Below are positions 1-12,500 of a stretch of DNA of 64,000 nucleotides, one piece after another. Location of the stretch: assembly GCA_930367205.1 (NCBI GenBank), contig OV884011.1, positions 138,173,437 through 138,237,436 of the forward strand, written 5' to 3'. A program made the translations under genes and the position numbers. How positions within the stretch are numbered: position 1 is the stretch's first letter; every line of letters starts with the position of its first letter. Origin of the DNA: Acanthosoma haemorrhoidale (Eukaryota > Arthropoda > Insecta > Hemiptera > Acanthosomatidae). The notes below the pieces were generated by a model. That model worked only from the letters and a program-made list of their open reading frames with translations, ran no database searches and was not told the origin of the DNA.

Positions 1-480
1 GGGGCACGGCAGTGTAACAATAGCGAGGCGTCGGACCGTCTGCAAGGGGGCACCGAGACAGGATGACTGCGCGGAGGTGTGGCCAAGAGAGTAGGCTTCA
101 GTGCCTAATCTCCTGGTCTTAAATACTATTTCCCCTTCCTAGTGAAAGGTGGAGTTGGCTGAAAGGGGTATGTTTTACGATACCCAGGTGGCCAATCCCC
201 CTTAGGTTTACGACTGTTGGCTTAAAAGGGTGTGTTTTATGGCTGCTAGGGACTCACCCTCTTAGGTTATTTGACCGCCTATAGGTGCCCCTATGTCTGC
301 CTTGGTCTAGTCAGGTAACGTTTATGACGGTGCCCTCTGTTTACCTGCCTTGCTACAACTGTCGCATGGACCCTGGTTTAAAACAAGAAGCTTGCAAAGA
401 TTTACATTATATTATAATACATTATTTGCACCAGAGTATAGGGTGATTTACATATATGGTTGGCGCTCGCTACAATAACT
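1..480. repeat. G+C-richer repeat segment with an imperfect tandem duplication
   Basis: This segment is clearly richer in G+C than what follows. Two imperfect copies of about 62 bp lie head to tail at about 162-223 and 224-286; both run A-rich/GGG, then GTRTGTTTTA, a variable middle, and then CYCTTAGGTT. Near 433-473 a stretch containing GTATAGGGTGATTTA and ending GCTCGCTACA recurs in similar form at about 27867-27909. Read on the minus strand both start TGTAGCGA, as an LTR could. No open frame is recognisable. It is probably the edge of a TE that continues off the window; the class is undetermined. Confidence 0.4.
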
Positions 481-3400
481 TTATTAGGTAATAACCCACC
501 TTAAAAACCCCAAAGTACCGTGTAAGTAGTATGTTTTTTGTAAAAACATTATGACAAAAAAAATCATTTTTAACAGCCTACAAATTCCATTTAGTCCTAG
601 AAATACCTATTTAACCACTCGATAGTTCCGCAATTGTTTTCTTATATATAATATAAGTATAATAATACCTAATATATAATTGCAAATTTACAATTTGTGG
701 GGTGGTCCGAACTAACTTCATCTAAATTATATTAATACATTCTTAAATCTAGCAATGATGTATTCCAGTTTAATTCTCAATCAACAAATTAGATTTGAAA
801 CCTATCACAATCTGTGAAATCTAAATTAACAATCGATATCCTAAATGGTAAATAGAAGGTGAGTCCCATCACCTAGTATTATATTCATTGCCTTGTTAAT
901 GTTAACATCAATCTGATATTGTATTGTAACCCAACCTTATTCGAATGCATCAGCGCATCGCAGAAAGAGGAGGAATTGTTAACTTGAATTTGAAAATTGT
1001 AAAAATGCTAGTTAATTCAGGGGCTTAGAAAAAAACAAAAAAACAATTGATAGCCCCAAATTTATGACATGTTTTATTCTTCGATTTTTGGTACATTTAA
1101 AGAATAAAACTTAATCATTAAGAAACTAATACCAAAATTAACAGTAACTATAAACCTGAAGCCTAACACTTAGTTATAGGCCCAACGAAAAAACAAATTA
1201 AAGTTTCATCTTAAAAATTTTCCTTGTGATGGCATTGCTCCATCGCAACTTATTCTTACAAAACAACAATTTCGGACAAAAACAGATGAAATCATTTTTT
1301 TTTTTACAAATAAGAAAAGGAAATAGTGGAGATAATAACCTTATCTCCTTCATCTGGGGAATATCTTAGCAGAGGGAGAACGCACCCGGAAAACGGATAT
1401 TCTTCCAAAGAGAAAAGCACTGCAGGGTGGTGAAAAGGAGGAAGAAAAATCGGGGAAAGGCCTAAAAAATAAAGATATAACGCCTTGAGAATATTTATAT
1501 GGAGCCCTGGCCAGCATTAAAAGTGATCTAAATCATAACTTAATTTCACCCATGGGAGCACGCCCCCCGCCCTGGCTCACCCCGGACTGTCCAATCCCAT
1601 TCCTCTTTAGTCCCGATAAATATACTTTTCTAGAGACCCATCCCTAGCCAGAGGGAGAATTCCGAGTTTATTCCCCGAGGAACGAAATGAAATAAAATCT
1701 GACTCACCCAAGTGAAAAGGAGATACACCAATCACTAAATCACTTACTTGTACATTCGATTTGCCTCAAGTTGAAATGGAATTCCATGAATTTGTCTTGT
1801 TGAGATTATTGAACTTGTATTGCATTTCGGGCTAGATTACAATAAAAAAAATACAGTCCTTTAATCCATACACACTTCCATTATCGATTCACAAAATCCC
1901 CTCTACTAACTTTACAATTACTGACAAAGCAGGATTAGCTGTGAATACAAACCATCTCGAAATTTAAACATAAAAATAACTTATACCATATGTATCCTTG
2001 TTAATTCAATAGAAAATTAACATAGAATATTTCCCATTAATGATATAGATCCACTTTTAAATCATTCTTGTTTTTTTTTCTCAACTTAAAACCCTATTGT
2101 TTACCCCTCTTTTTGTCTAAAACTTAATGGAACATGATTAAGAGGATATAATTATTTAATTAGTTCATAATTAAATGGATAATATTACTCCGAGTGATCG
2201 TAAGGAAGACGTTTTGTTGAGTCAATAAAATCTTCTTTATTCAGCAAGCCTCAAAACTTCTGGATAGCACTCCAAATCATTTTCTCTTAACTATTAAAAA
2301 AGGCATTTTGGAAAGACAATTTGTTTGTTTTATTGTAGAGTATACAATCTATAACCTGCTAATACCGAAAATAATAAAATATTTAATTAAAATTGTGTTG
2401 GATTGTCCTTGGTTATATAGTCCCCAATATATGTTATCAAATAAAAAAAAAAACCCAACGAAAAATAATTAAGCAGTCTTAATTAACTTTAATATTTAAA
2501 AATCTATCAAATTTAGTAGGTTTTTAAAATAAACATCTAGAAATCCCTTATAAAAATAAATGTACGTTGAGACTTTGATAGACTGCAATTAAAAAATATC
2601 CATAAAAATATTAAAATAACAACTTTATTTGGTCACCTTAAACCAGTAAAATCTTAGCTGTGTAATATATCACACTACTTGAATTTTTATTGATATTCAA
2701 AATGAAGTTGAATGATGAATTGAATGATGTATGAGACAATATATCAGCTATTCACTCATGCAAAATATGTTGATGATAAAGTTGCTTTGAGCTATTAATC
2801 ACGAAACATCATTTAAAATGCAGGGTATCCGTCAATTCTTATAAGTGTTAATTAATCATTCAATGGTTATCTGTTTTTAGAATATCGTTTCTGTGAAAAC
2901 ATCTTCGAAATGCGCACTAGTCAAATCTCAAACTAATTGTATTAATCGTTGAGGCATAAGAACGTTTTTAAATGCAATCGTGCCACTGTGAAACATAAGT
3001 AAAGAAATCTCTTCATTTTCTTCCCATCATTCGTATATTTTTAATAAGGATTTGCAAGGATTTTTGGTGGCCATTTGGTTACAGTCTTCCATTGACCGAA
3101 TGCTCTTATCTTAGCTAAAGAGTGGCTATTTCATTAAATTTAAGCACAAGTTCTTGGAGAATTAGGCCAAAAATGTAATTAATGTAGATGTACAAACAGG
3201 TCTGTAGTATATTTTGTTATACATGTTACTTCAATTCATTACATTTTCTTTCTGTAAGACCTTCAGAGTTTAAGGATTTTTTTTTATTTATGAATCTCGT
3301 TCTCAAGAATTTAAATTTAACCGCATCGGGGAACATTACATTCAAGACTGAGTGTTGATATTGCACTTAATCTATTCCAGATATATAACATATAATGTCA

Positions 3401-5990
3401 AGATAGATGGTTCACGCAGTGCTTCAATGCATGATATAACCAACCCTTTTGTATATCACACCGACTCAGCCATTCGTATCTGACTCAGCATTGTTCTTGA
3501 CCTTGCGGTCGGTGGCTAAATTAGCAACAAGAACAAAGGATTTGCTGTCTCGTGGGCGACTTGTGCCTGTCATCTCTGCTCTATGTAAAGGCAGGTTTAC
3601 ACGATACGGACTAATCGTCTGTCATGTCACCAACCATGACGCATGACAAAACGGGTAAAGAATACACGTTACTTTTTCCGTACATATTTTCTCATTAGCT
3701 CCAACTTGGCAGTACGAAACCATCACAAAGAAATACAAACATACATTACTTGTTCGGAGTAAACATGAACGAAGGTCTTTTTTTCGTCTACCGTATATAC
3801 CATATTAAATTATCGCCAAAAAAAAAATAATCTCGATCAGTATTTTGAAGAGATTTAATTCAAAATTATGACTATCAGATTACCTCATGAACTTCACAGC
3901 GAACCTGTTGTCTGGAGAAAATAGACACTGTGTCAGAAAGGTCATTTCTCCAAATAAACGACTCACCGTAGTTAGTTTAGTGTGGCGTTAATTTGTCGCA
4001 ATCAACATAACGCAGGCTTTGATAATGAAAAGATTTATCGAGGAACTGGTTGTATGCATATGAACCGATTATCTGTCTTTGATTAGGCGCTTATCATAAC
4101 TGTAGGAGTAGCTTTGATAAGTAGCTAACGTGTGAACTAAAACATGACTTCAACTATATACCATTCGAGAACAATTATTTCAATATCTTAAGATGTACTA
4201 CAACAATCACAAGTTGACGCGCTTTAAAACGCTTAGAACTGAGACGTAACTCGACGGCGATTTTATGGAGTTGAAGGATTTAATTAATGGAGCCGCCTGC
4301 AGGATAAGAGGCGATTTTAACAAGCCTGCCACTGACAGGGGTAATGCCGATTTTACGTCGGCAGCTCGTCACTTGCAACGGTACTGGTTCCAGTTATCTA
4401 ACTCAACTCCACCTTCATCTATTATCCTAAAAGACTTTCCGAAGTGTTTGCGTTATTGTTCACATAGAGCAAGAGTTTAACATGATCAATAGCTACTCTG
4501 TTCAAACAAGAACCTTAATATAAAAGTATATTAATTATCCTACGAATACCTTCCAAATGAAAAATAAATTGTTAAAGACATATAAATAGACAAAACGGAA
4601 ATTGATAGCTGCAAGGATGTTTTCATTATTGCTTTAGTTCTTCAGTAGCATGTAAGATCATTGAGTGGCTTGCAGGGCTTCTTGACTATCATACATGTTA
4701 TTATCTTCTCTTACAGTAATTATATCCACTACTACGTTAGGTTATCTGGATAATTTTCTTTAATATACATGTGTATACGTAAAATGTAGGAATTTATATG
4801 TAAGACAATTATTGAAGGTGGGGTGAATAAACTGAAATCTGTTTCTCTGTAAACAAAGTTAGCAATTTTATTCACTATATATTATATTATAACAATTATT
4901 AATATTAATTTACACAATCTTACCTGTAAACAAAGAAACGACAATTACAGTTTATAACTCTCACTTCTATATTCACACTCTATTTATAAGTTTTGTTACC
5001 TAACATAACCTTCTCTATCTGATAACTACTGCTCCATCTGGTGGGGGCCAGTGGAAGCAGCACGGCAAATTCAAATTAAAGAGAGAATACTTTCATTACA
5101 TATATATATTGTAACCTACCTCATTTTTTACCATTTCTCTTTCTACTTTATTTGATCAATTTACCTTAACTAATTTGGCAGGTCCGTCATGAGGTCTTTA
5201 ATTCAAATTGTTTTATGTCTTGGACATAGGAATTTATCCCGATTGAATCGCCCGATCTCAAGGCTAATGTTGTAGTTATTAATAAGTTGAGAAACTAGGA
5301 ATTGTGAAATATATTCCAAATAAAATGGTTATAACAAATAATTATAATTATATAGAGTGCTGACAAAAAGTATAAAAAAAAATATTCAATTCCCTTTAAA
5401 ATAGGATAGTTACTACTAATTACAAAAAACATGAAATTTGAGCTCAATTTCTTTTAATGGATCCATAATAAAAAACAATATTAATATCACCCAATCGATG
5501 ATCTTCCTGTAATCCAATCAACGTTACTTTTAGCTGTTGGTTCTTCTCCTCTCTTCCTGTATGGTACCGCCAATTCGGGAGCTTGCTAAGTCCGCTCTTC
5601 TAGACGGTTGTGCTAAGACTGACCTTTTATCTCATCCCCACTCCTAGGAGCATAAGGGAAGATGCTTACCAGATGTCAGGGTTCCTGGCCATGATATTCT
5701 CAAATATCATGAATGTTACAATATATATAAAGGTTTTAAGTGTCTATCTATCTATACATATAAATAAGATAGGTTTTGTATTTGCATGGCTGAAAAATTA
5801 GATAAAATAAAATAAAAAGGAATTAAATTGTGGATGATTACATTAAACTTATAAACAATATATATTGTCTCATAAAACACCGACGTGTTGAGCCAGCTTC
5901 ACCATGGGCAAATAGAAGTTACCAGAAAACACAATTTTCTATATTTTTTTATCAATAAAATTACTGCGACAGTATGGAGAGATGGACTAG
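481..5990. other. A/T-rich non-coding stretch, no gene seen
   Basis: About 5.5 kb of A/T-rich sequence with many homopolymer runs. The ORFs at 3449-3646 (65 codons), 4265-4480 (71) and 5610-5801 (63) have no recognisable motif and look like chance. The only identifiable item is a short LINE 3'-UTR hairpin match at 856-874, listed separately. An intron or intergenic origin cannot be told apart. Confidence 0.5.
856..874 (+). other. Isolated match to the J1 LINE 3'-UTR hairpin
   Basis: AAGGTGAGTCCCATCACCT differs at one base from the hairpin in the 3' UTR of the J1 LINE copies at 14069-14088 and 51111-51130. The arms AGGTGA and TCACCT pair. The surrounding sequence is not obviously alignable to J1, so this is either a very eroded LINE tail or an independent recurrence. 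Confidence 0.3.
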
Positions 5991-5999
5991 TTCACAATC

Positions 6000-6420
6000 T
6001 CGACACTACGAGTGCTCACTAGGGGCGCTAGCGCAGTCAGCCCTGATTGGTCAGGGATCTGATAACAACCTTCGGCATATATAATGACAGCAAGTTAGTC
6101 AGAATCTCTCATATCGCGCAGAAATTGGCCTTCCTTTATCAAGCAGAAATTTGGAGTTTTTTTTTAAAACAGTCAGGGTCACTCCCTTGAAGTGAACACT
6201 GTTCACTCTCTACCTCTCTGCGTAGGCAATTTCTACTTTACTCGAACCATAGCTTTCATATTTAATTACCTCTGCCTTTACTGAGTGTGAACTCGTGGTC
6301 ATCCCAAGACCACGAAACTACCAATAATACCAAGCCTGTACCTTTTCTCCTGAACATAGTGCCCACCTTCTAAGACCTTAAGGAGTTAGATCAATAAACA
6401 ATTACGAATTAAGCTGCCCG
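6000..6420 (+). repeat. LTR-like repeat, copy 1, with TATA box and conserved hairpin
   Basis: Part of a dispersed family. Positions 6283-6365 match 26919-27006 in inverted orientation over some 85 bp. Upstream lies a TATATAA box at 6078-6084, followed about 20 bases on by AGTCAGA, an initiator-like sequence. A perfect 6-bp-stem hairpin, GTGGTC-loop-GACCAC, is at 6295-6313 and is preserved in the other copy despite changed loop bases. TATA, initiator and a downstream hairpin in a G+C-richer block suggest an LTR read left to right. Terminal dinucleotides and a target duplication were not found, so the assignment is an inference. Confidence 0.45.
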
Positions 6421-9000
6421 CCAACTAGGTCGTCAGCTAAGGTGAATGACCACGGGTGTATCTCTTCTTGACGTCATAATATATATCAAAATATAACCTC
6501 AATATCTTCGAGACTTTGAGTAATCGGATACCCAAGTTATTATTATGTCAAGGTAACTGGTCTTACAGTATTTATGTTAGCTCAATTGTATCTCTTGTTT
6601 GATGTTAGAAAAAAGGCGTGTCAATATAATTATCCCTACAATTTTACCTCCCATAACTTCATAATTATATTTTCAAAGAGCCACGTTCTTTTTTAAATTT
6701 GTACTTAAACACAATGTGTTGTAAATATTACATACGAGAAATAATAAATATGCTCTGACCACGTTTTTGGTGAAAGAAAAATATTAGCTTGCGATGGCTA
6801 TAATGTATATTTTTTGGGGGACTCCTATTGTTCTTTTAATTGTAAAAAAGTAGGACACGTACCGCAAACTTGTGTTTCCAAGCCATCGCACATATACAGG
6901 TATTAGATATTTTTATTTTCTTAATGCATTCAATACGTTCATGCCGGTTTTAATAGTTTTTATTATTATTGAAGTATTGATTAATTCTCCAAAAAAAGTT
7001 CTGAGAACCAAAAAATAAAAATAACGCACTAAATAAGATCTAAGGGAGTTTTAATGTTTTTTTTTTATTTGTTGAAAAGGTTTTTTTCAATGAATTATTA
7101 TTTTTAACAAATATCATAAATTACTTTGGGTCATACATTGGGATTTTTTTAAATTAAATAAGTGGTAGAGCCATACCACGAGGTAACAGATGTACCATTT
7201 TTTGAACTGTATAAGTCCTTGAGTTGAATTGGTCAGTATAAAACTGGAAAGAAATATAAGTTCTTATTTTATGCAATACAACATGAGTAAATAAAAGTAG
7301 GCAAAAACAAAAACATTTTTTTCAAATTTAATGAAAATTAAAAAAAAAGTATGCTTATCATTGAGGGTACTGTTTAACTGTTTGACCAAAGTAATTAAAT
7401 AAACACATTGACTATGAGAAGACGTAACGTAGTTTTTGTCGTAAAATTGGGTAGTATGCATCTTCCCATTGAAAAACTTAAATTATTCAGAGACATCAAA
7501 ATATTCCCATCTTAAATATAATATCCCCGCATGGAATCCATATTCTCATAACTACTTAGAAGCACCCCACCCTAAGCAGAGTCCGACCCCGTACTCCCGT
7601 TACACCAAACACTGGTACTTAAAAAAACACTTGGATAACGTATAGTCACTTTGAAGGAACCACACCCTCCAGACAAATAGACTATTACATGAGAAAGGGA
7701 CTATGGGTTTGGAGTTTATCACCCTTATATCCTCCACCAGGGGAGAAAAGTGGGTGGGTTTGCCTATCGTCGTTACCTTAATGCACGACAATATATGACA
7801 TGTAATATGACATATATGTAATATGAATGTTGTACATCACTGAGGACAAAATCATTTTAAGAACTTGGTATTATTAAGAAGAAGATGGAAATATCATCTT
7901 GGTTGCATCTTTATGCGTCATTTATCAAAATTGATCCAGTAGAACCAGTGCTAGGAGGGATAAGCATGAAATTGTTTCTGGCTGATATGGCGAAGTACTA
8001 GTAAATGTTAATGTTTAAATTAAGTCCTAAGAAACAGTTCAAAAGAAGAAATAATTAAATCGACAGCAAAAAGGTAAACAATATGAGCTGAAAGAAAGAC
8101 GACAATAGAGAAGACCTTCCTCTGCGATTGATTAAAAGAAAAATAGTGGACGATAATTAAACTCGTGGCGACTTCTCTATAAATATTTAACTAACGAACA
8201 ATAAACTTTTAATTTATTTATGCTTCTAAATACCACGAATTTAAATACCAAAATATAAAAAAGTAAATAAAAAAAAGAAGCTTAGTACATAAATGTATCT
8301 AAATTCACTCCAATGCCTATGCCGCAAAAAAAAAATTTTGTTTGTTCTCCAGTGCAATGCATTACAACCGCCGTATGATCTGGTCATTTCGGGAATAGGG
8401 AGGAAACCTACCTGTTTAGAGTTAATATTATTGCAAATTCAATAAGGGGTAACTTAGGTAACATAAAAAGGTGTTCCTTGCTAGGCTGTGTATAGGACCA
8501 ACATGCCTGATCCCCCATATTTGATATGGTATATTTGCTGTATTGTCATCAATGCATAAAGTGATTGATAACATATTAACTTCTTGATATACAAACAGAG
8601 GACAAAAATAGTGGTGAATAATGTCACTATTTAGGCTACACAGTTGTGCCTTATTTAATATATTATATTTTGATGGCTAACTGCTAAAAACAGCATGTTC
8701 GTGTGACGTGCACAAATTTACGGTGTGCTGGAGGACACCTTGGAAGATTCCACCTTGAATATATACAAAAGTATTCGCAACCAATAATTAAATGAAGTAT
8801 GATTTATCATACAATTACTTTTTGTTACAGATGCTGTTTTATAGCTGTTTTAATGCCACTTTAACTGTAAGCCCATGAAAGTCCGATAGTTTATCCCATA
8901 CTATTCATAAGAAAGCAGAGTTGTTTACTATTCAAAATCATAAACAGCGCCCAATTTTGTCTTCTCGCAAACTCGAAATTGGAAGTGTTTGACTTAATCG
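6421..9000. other. A/T-rich non-coding stretch, no gene seen
   Basis: No recognisable gene or repeat. The ORFs at 7264-7461 (65 codons) and 7600-7791 (63 codons), both minus strand, have no identifiable motif. A slightly G+C-richer patch at 7560-7790 does not match anything else I recognise in the window. Confidence 0.45.
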
Positions 9001-9022
9001 TAACCCATAACCAGCAAACAGT

Positions 9023-9133
9023 CTCAACCCGCTCTTCCAAGACATGACACCACCACCGCTACCGGCACGATGGCAACTCGCAAGATCGGGTAGAGCAGAG
9101 AAGATGATAGACATCACGACGCCGACGCACTGA
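9023..9133 (+). pseudogene. LINE ORF2 C-terminal fragment of a third jockey-like lineage
   Basis: The frame from 9023 reads LNPLFQDMTPPPLPARWQ and on to a stop at 9131-9133. This parallels the C-terminal tail of the J1 LINE (TNPVFDTMTPPPLPHRWQQ at 51 kb), so it is the end of a reverse-transcriptase ORF from a related but distinct LINE. Just upstream, another frame reads VFDLIVTHNQQTV, resembling the J1 FDSLQHLT segment, so a frameshift lies near 9020. After the stop there is a G+C-rich tail with a perfect GCCTAGAG-AGA-CTCTAGGC hairpin at 9194-9212 and a CACTCCT tandem near 9276-9300. The fragment is 5'-truncated and non-functional. It ends about 100 bp before the J1 copy begins, in the same orientation. 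Confidence 0.6.
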
Positions 9134-9532
9134 CAACAAGCCTCTAAGGGGCACCCTCACTCTGACATCAGACTAACAACGACGACACCACATGCCTAGA
9201 GAGACTCTAGGCCCAGCCACCGGTAGACTCTCACTACTGTACTGACTTAACCAACCTCCACCGAGGATTCCCACATCCCTCACTCCTCACTCCTCACTCC
9301 TCTCACACCACCTTCAAGCAGGTACGCCTAGTACAAGGTTCCTTTTACCCCAAATATTTTATATTTTTCCCACATCCTAAATTCGACCTAGAGAGCTTCG
9401 AAAAAAAAAAAAGATAAACTCAATGGATGATAAAAATGGATAGGCATCTCCATTTCTCTACTCATTTTAGTAATAAAATAGAAAAAGTACTACAAAGGTC
9501 TTACCGGCAATCGCACTTGCTAACTTCACCTA

Positions 9533-12500
9533 GCCTGTCGCTCGTCTCAAATTGATGATATATAAATGTGTCCAGCTCTGCTGTACGGTGCCCCGCTGTT
9601 TACCCACTTGACTGACAATACAGCCAAATGTCTCATACACTTTCAGAATGAAATCATGCGAAAAGTGGTCCGACATACCTCTTTTGAGAGGTTGAAGAAC
9701 GCTGACCTGCACCCGTTGCTTGGTGTGCCGTCGGTGGGTGAGTTCATCCGCCGGAGACACATTAAGTTTTTGGACTCGTTGCAGCACCTAACCTGTCTGC
9801 TTCGTCTCAAATTGATGATATATAAATGTGTCCAGCTCTGCTGTACGGTGCCCCGCTGTTTACCCACTTGACTGACAATACAGCCAAATGTCTCATACAC
9901 TTTCAGAATGAAATCATGCGAAAAGTGGTCCGACATACCTCTTTTGAGAGGTTGAAGAACGCTGACCTGCACCCGTTGCTTGGTGTGCCGTCGGTGGGTG
10001 AGTTCATCCGCCGGAGACACATTAAGTTTTTTGACTCGTTGCAGCACCTAACCTGTCTGCTTCGTCTCAAATTGATGATATATAAATGTGTCCAGCTCTG
10101 CTGTACGGTGCCCCGCTGTTTACCCACTTGACTGACAATACAGCCAAATGTCTCATACACTTTCAGAATGAAATCATGCGAAAAGTGGTCCGACATACCT
10201 CTTTTGAGAGGTTGAAGAACGCTGACCTGCACCCGTTGCTTGGTGTGCCGTCGGTGGGTGAGTTCATCCGCCGGAGACACATTAAGTTTTTGGACTCGTT
10301 GCAGCACCTAACCTGTCTGCTTCGTCTCAAATTGATGATATATAAATGTGTCCAGCTCTGCTGTACGGTGCCCCGCTGTTTACCCACTTGACTGACAATA
10401 CAGCCAAATGTCTCATACACTTTCAGAATGAAATCATGCGAAAAGTGGTCCGACATACCTCTTTTGAGAGGTTGAAGAACGCTGACCTGCACCCGTTGCT
10501 TGGTGTGCCGTCGGTGGGTGAGTTCATCCGCCGGAGACACATTAAGTTTTTGGACTCGTTGCAGCACCTAACCTGTCTGCTTCGTCTCAAATTGATGATA
10601 TATAAATGTGTCCAGCTCTGCTGTACGGTGCCCCGCTGTTTACCCACTTGACTGACAATACAGCCAAATGTCTCATACACTTTCAGAATGAAATCATGCG
10701 AAAAGTGGTCCGACATACCTCTTTTGAGAGGTTGAAGAACGCTGACCTGCACCCGTTGCTTGGTGTGCCGTCGGTGGGTGAGTTCATCCGCCGGAGACAC
10801 ATTAAGTTTTTTGACTCGTTGCAGCACCTAACCTGTCTGCTTCGTCTCAAATTGATGATATATAAATGTGTCCAGCTCTGCTGTACGGTGCCCCGCTGTT
10901 TACCCACTTGACTGACAATACAGCCAAATGTCTCATACACTTTCAGAATGAAATCATGCGAAAAGTGGTCCGACATACCTCTTTTGAGAGGTTGAAGAAC
11001 GCTGACCTGCACCCGTTGCTTGGTGTGCCGTCGGTGGGTGAGTTCATCCGCCGGAGACACATTAAGTTTTTGGACTCGTTGCAGCACCTAACCTGTCTGC
11101 TTCGTCTCAAATTGATGATATATAAATGTGTCCAGCTCTGCTGTACGGTGCCCCGCTGTTTACCCACTTGACTGACAATACAGCCAAATGTCTCATACAC
11201 TTTCAGAATGAAATCATGCGAAAAGTGGTCCGACATACCTCTTTTGAGAGGTTGAAGAACGCTGACCTGCACCCGTTGCTTGGTGTGCCGTCGGTGGGTG
11301 AGTTCATCCGCCGGAGACACATTAAGTTTTTGGACTCGTTGCAGCACCTAACCTGTCTGCTTCGTCTCAAATTGATGATATATAAATGTGTCCAGCTCTG
11401 CTGTACGGTGCCCCGCTGTTTACCCACTTGACTGACAATACAGCCAAATGTCTCATACACTTTCAGAATGAAATCATGCGAAAAGTGGTCCGACATACCT
11501 CTTTTGAGAGGTTGAAGAACGCTGACCTGCACCCGTTGCTTGGTGTGCCGTCGGTGGGTGAGTTCATCCGCCGGAGACACATTAAGTTTTTGGACTCGTT
11601 GCAGCACCTAACCTGTCTGCTTCGTCTCAAATTGATGATATATAAATGTGTCCAGCTCTGCTGTACGGTGCCCCGCTGTTTACCCACTTGACTGACAATA
11701 CAGCCAAATGTCTCATACACTTTCAGAATGAAATCATGCGAAAAGTGGTCCGACATACCTCTTTTGAGAGGTTGAAGAACGCTGACCTGCACCCGTTGCT
11801 TGGTGTGCCGTCGGTGGGTGAGTTCATCCGCCGGAGACACATTAAGTTTTTTGACTCGTTGCAGCACCTAACCTGTCTGCTTCGTCTCAAATTGATGATA
11901 TATAAATGTGTCCAGCTCTGCTGTACGGTGCCCCGCTGTTTACCCACTTGACTGACAATACAGCCAAATGTCTCATACACTTTCAGAATGAAATCATGCG
12001 AAAAGTGGTCCGACATACCTCTTTTGAGAGGTTGAAGAACGCTGACCTGCACCCGTTGCTTGGTGTGCCGTCGGTGGGTGAGTTCATCCGCCGGAGACAC
12101 ATTAAGTTTTTGGACTCGTTGCAGCACCTAACCTGTCTGCTTCGTCTCAAATTGATGATATATAAATGTGTCCAGCTCTGCTGTACGGTGCCCCGCTGTT
12201 TACCCACTTGACTGACAATACAGCCAAATGTCTCATACACTTTCAGAATGAAATCATGCGAAAAGTGGTCCGACATACCTCTTTTGAGAGGTTGAAGAAC
12301 GCTGACCTGCACCCGTTGCTTGGTGTGCCGTCGGTGGGTGAGTTCATCCGCCGGAGACACATTAAGTTTTTGGACTCGTTGCAGCACCTAACCTGTCTGC
12401 TTCGTCTCAAATTGATGATATATAAATGTGTCCAGCTCTGCTGTACGGTGCCCCGCTGTTTACCCACTTGACTGACAATACAGCCAAATGTCTCATACAC

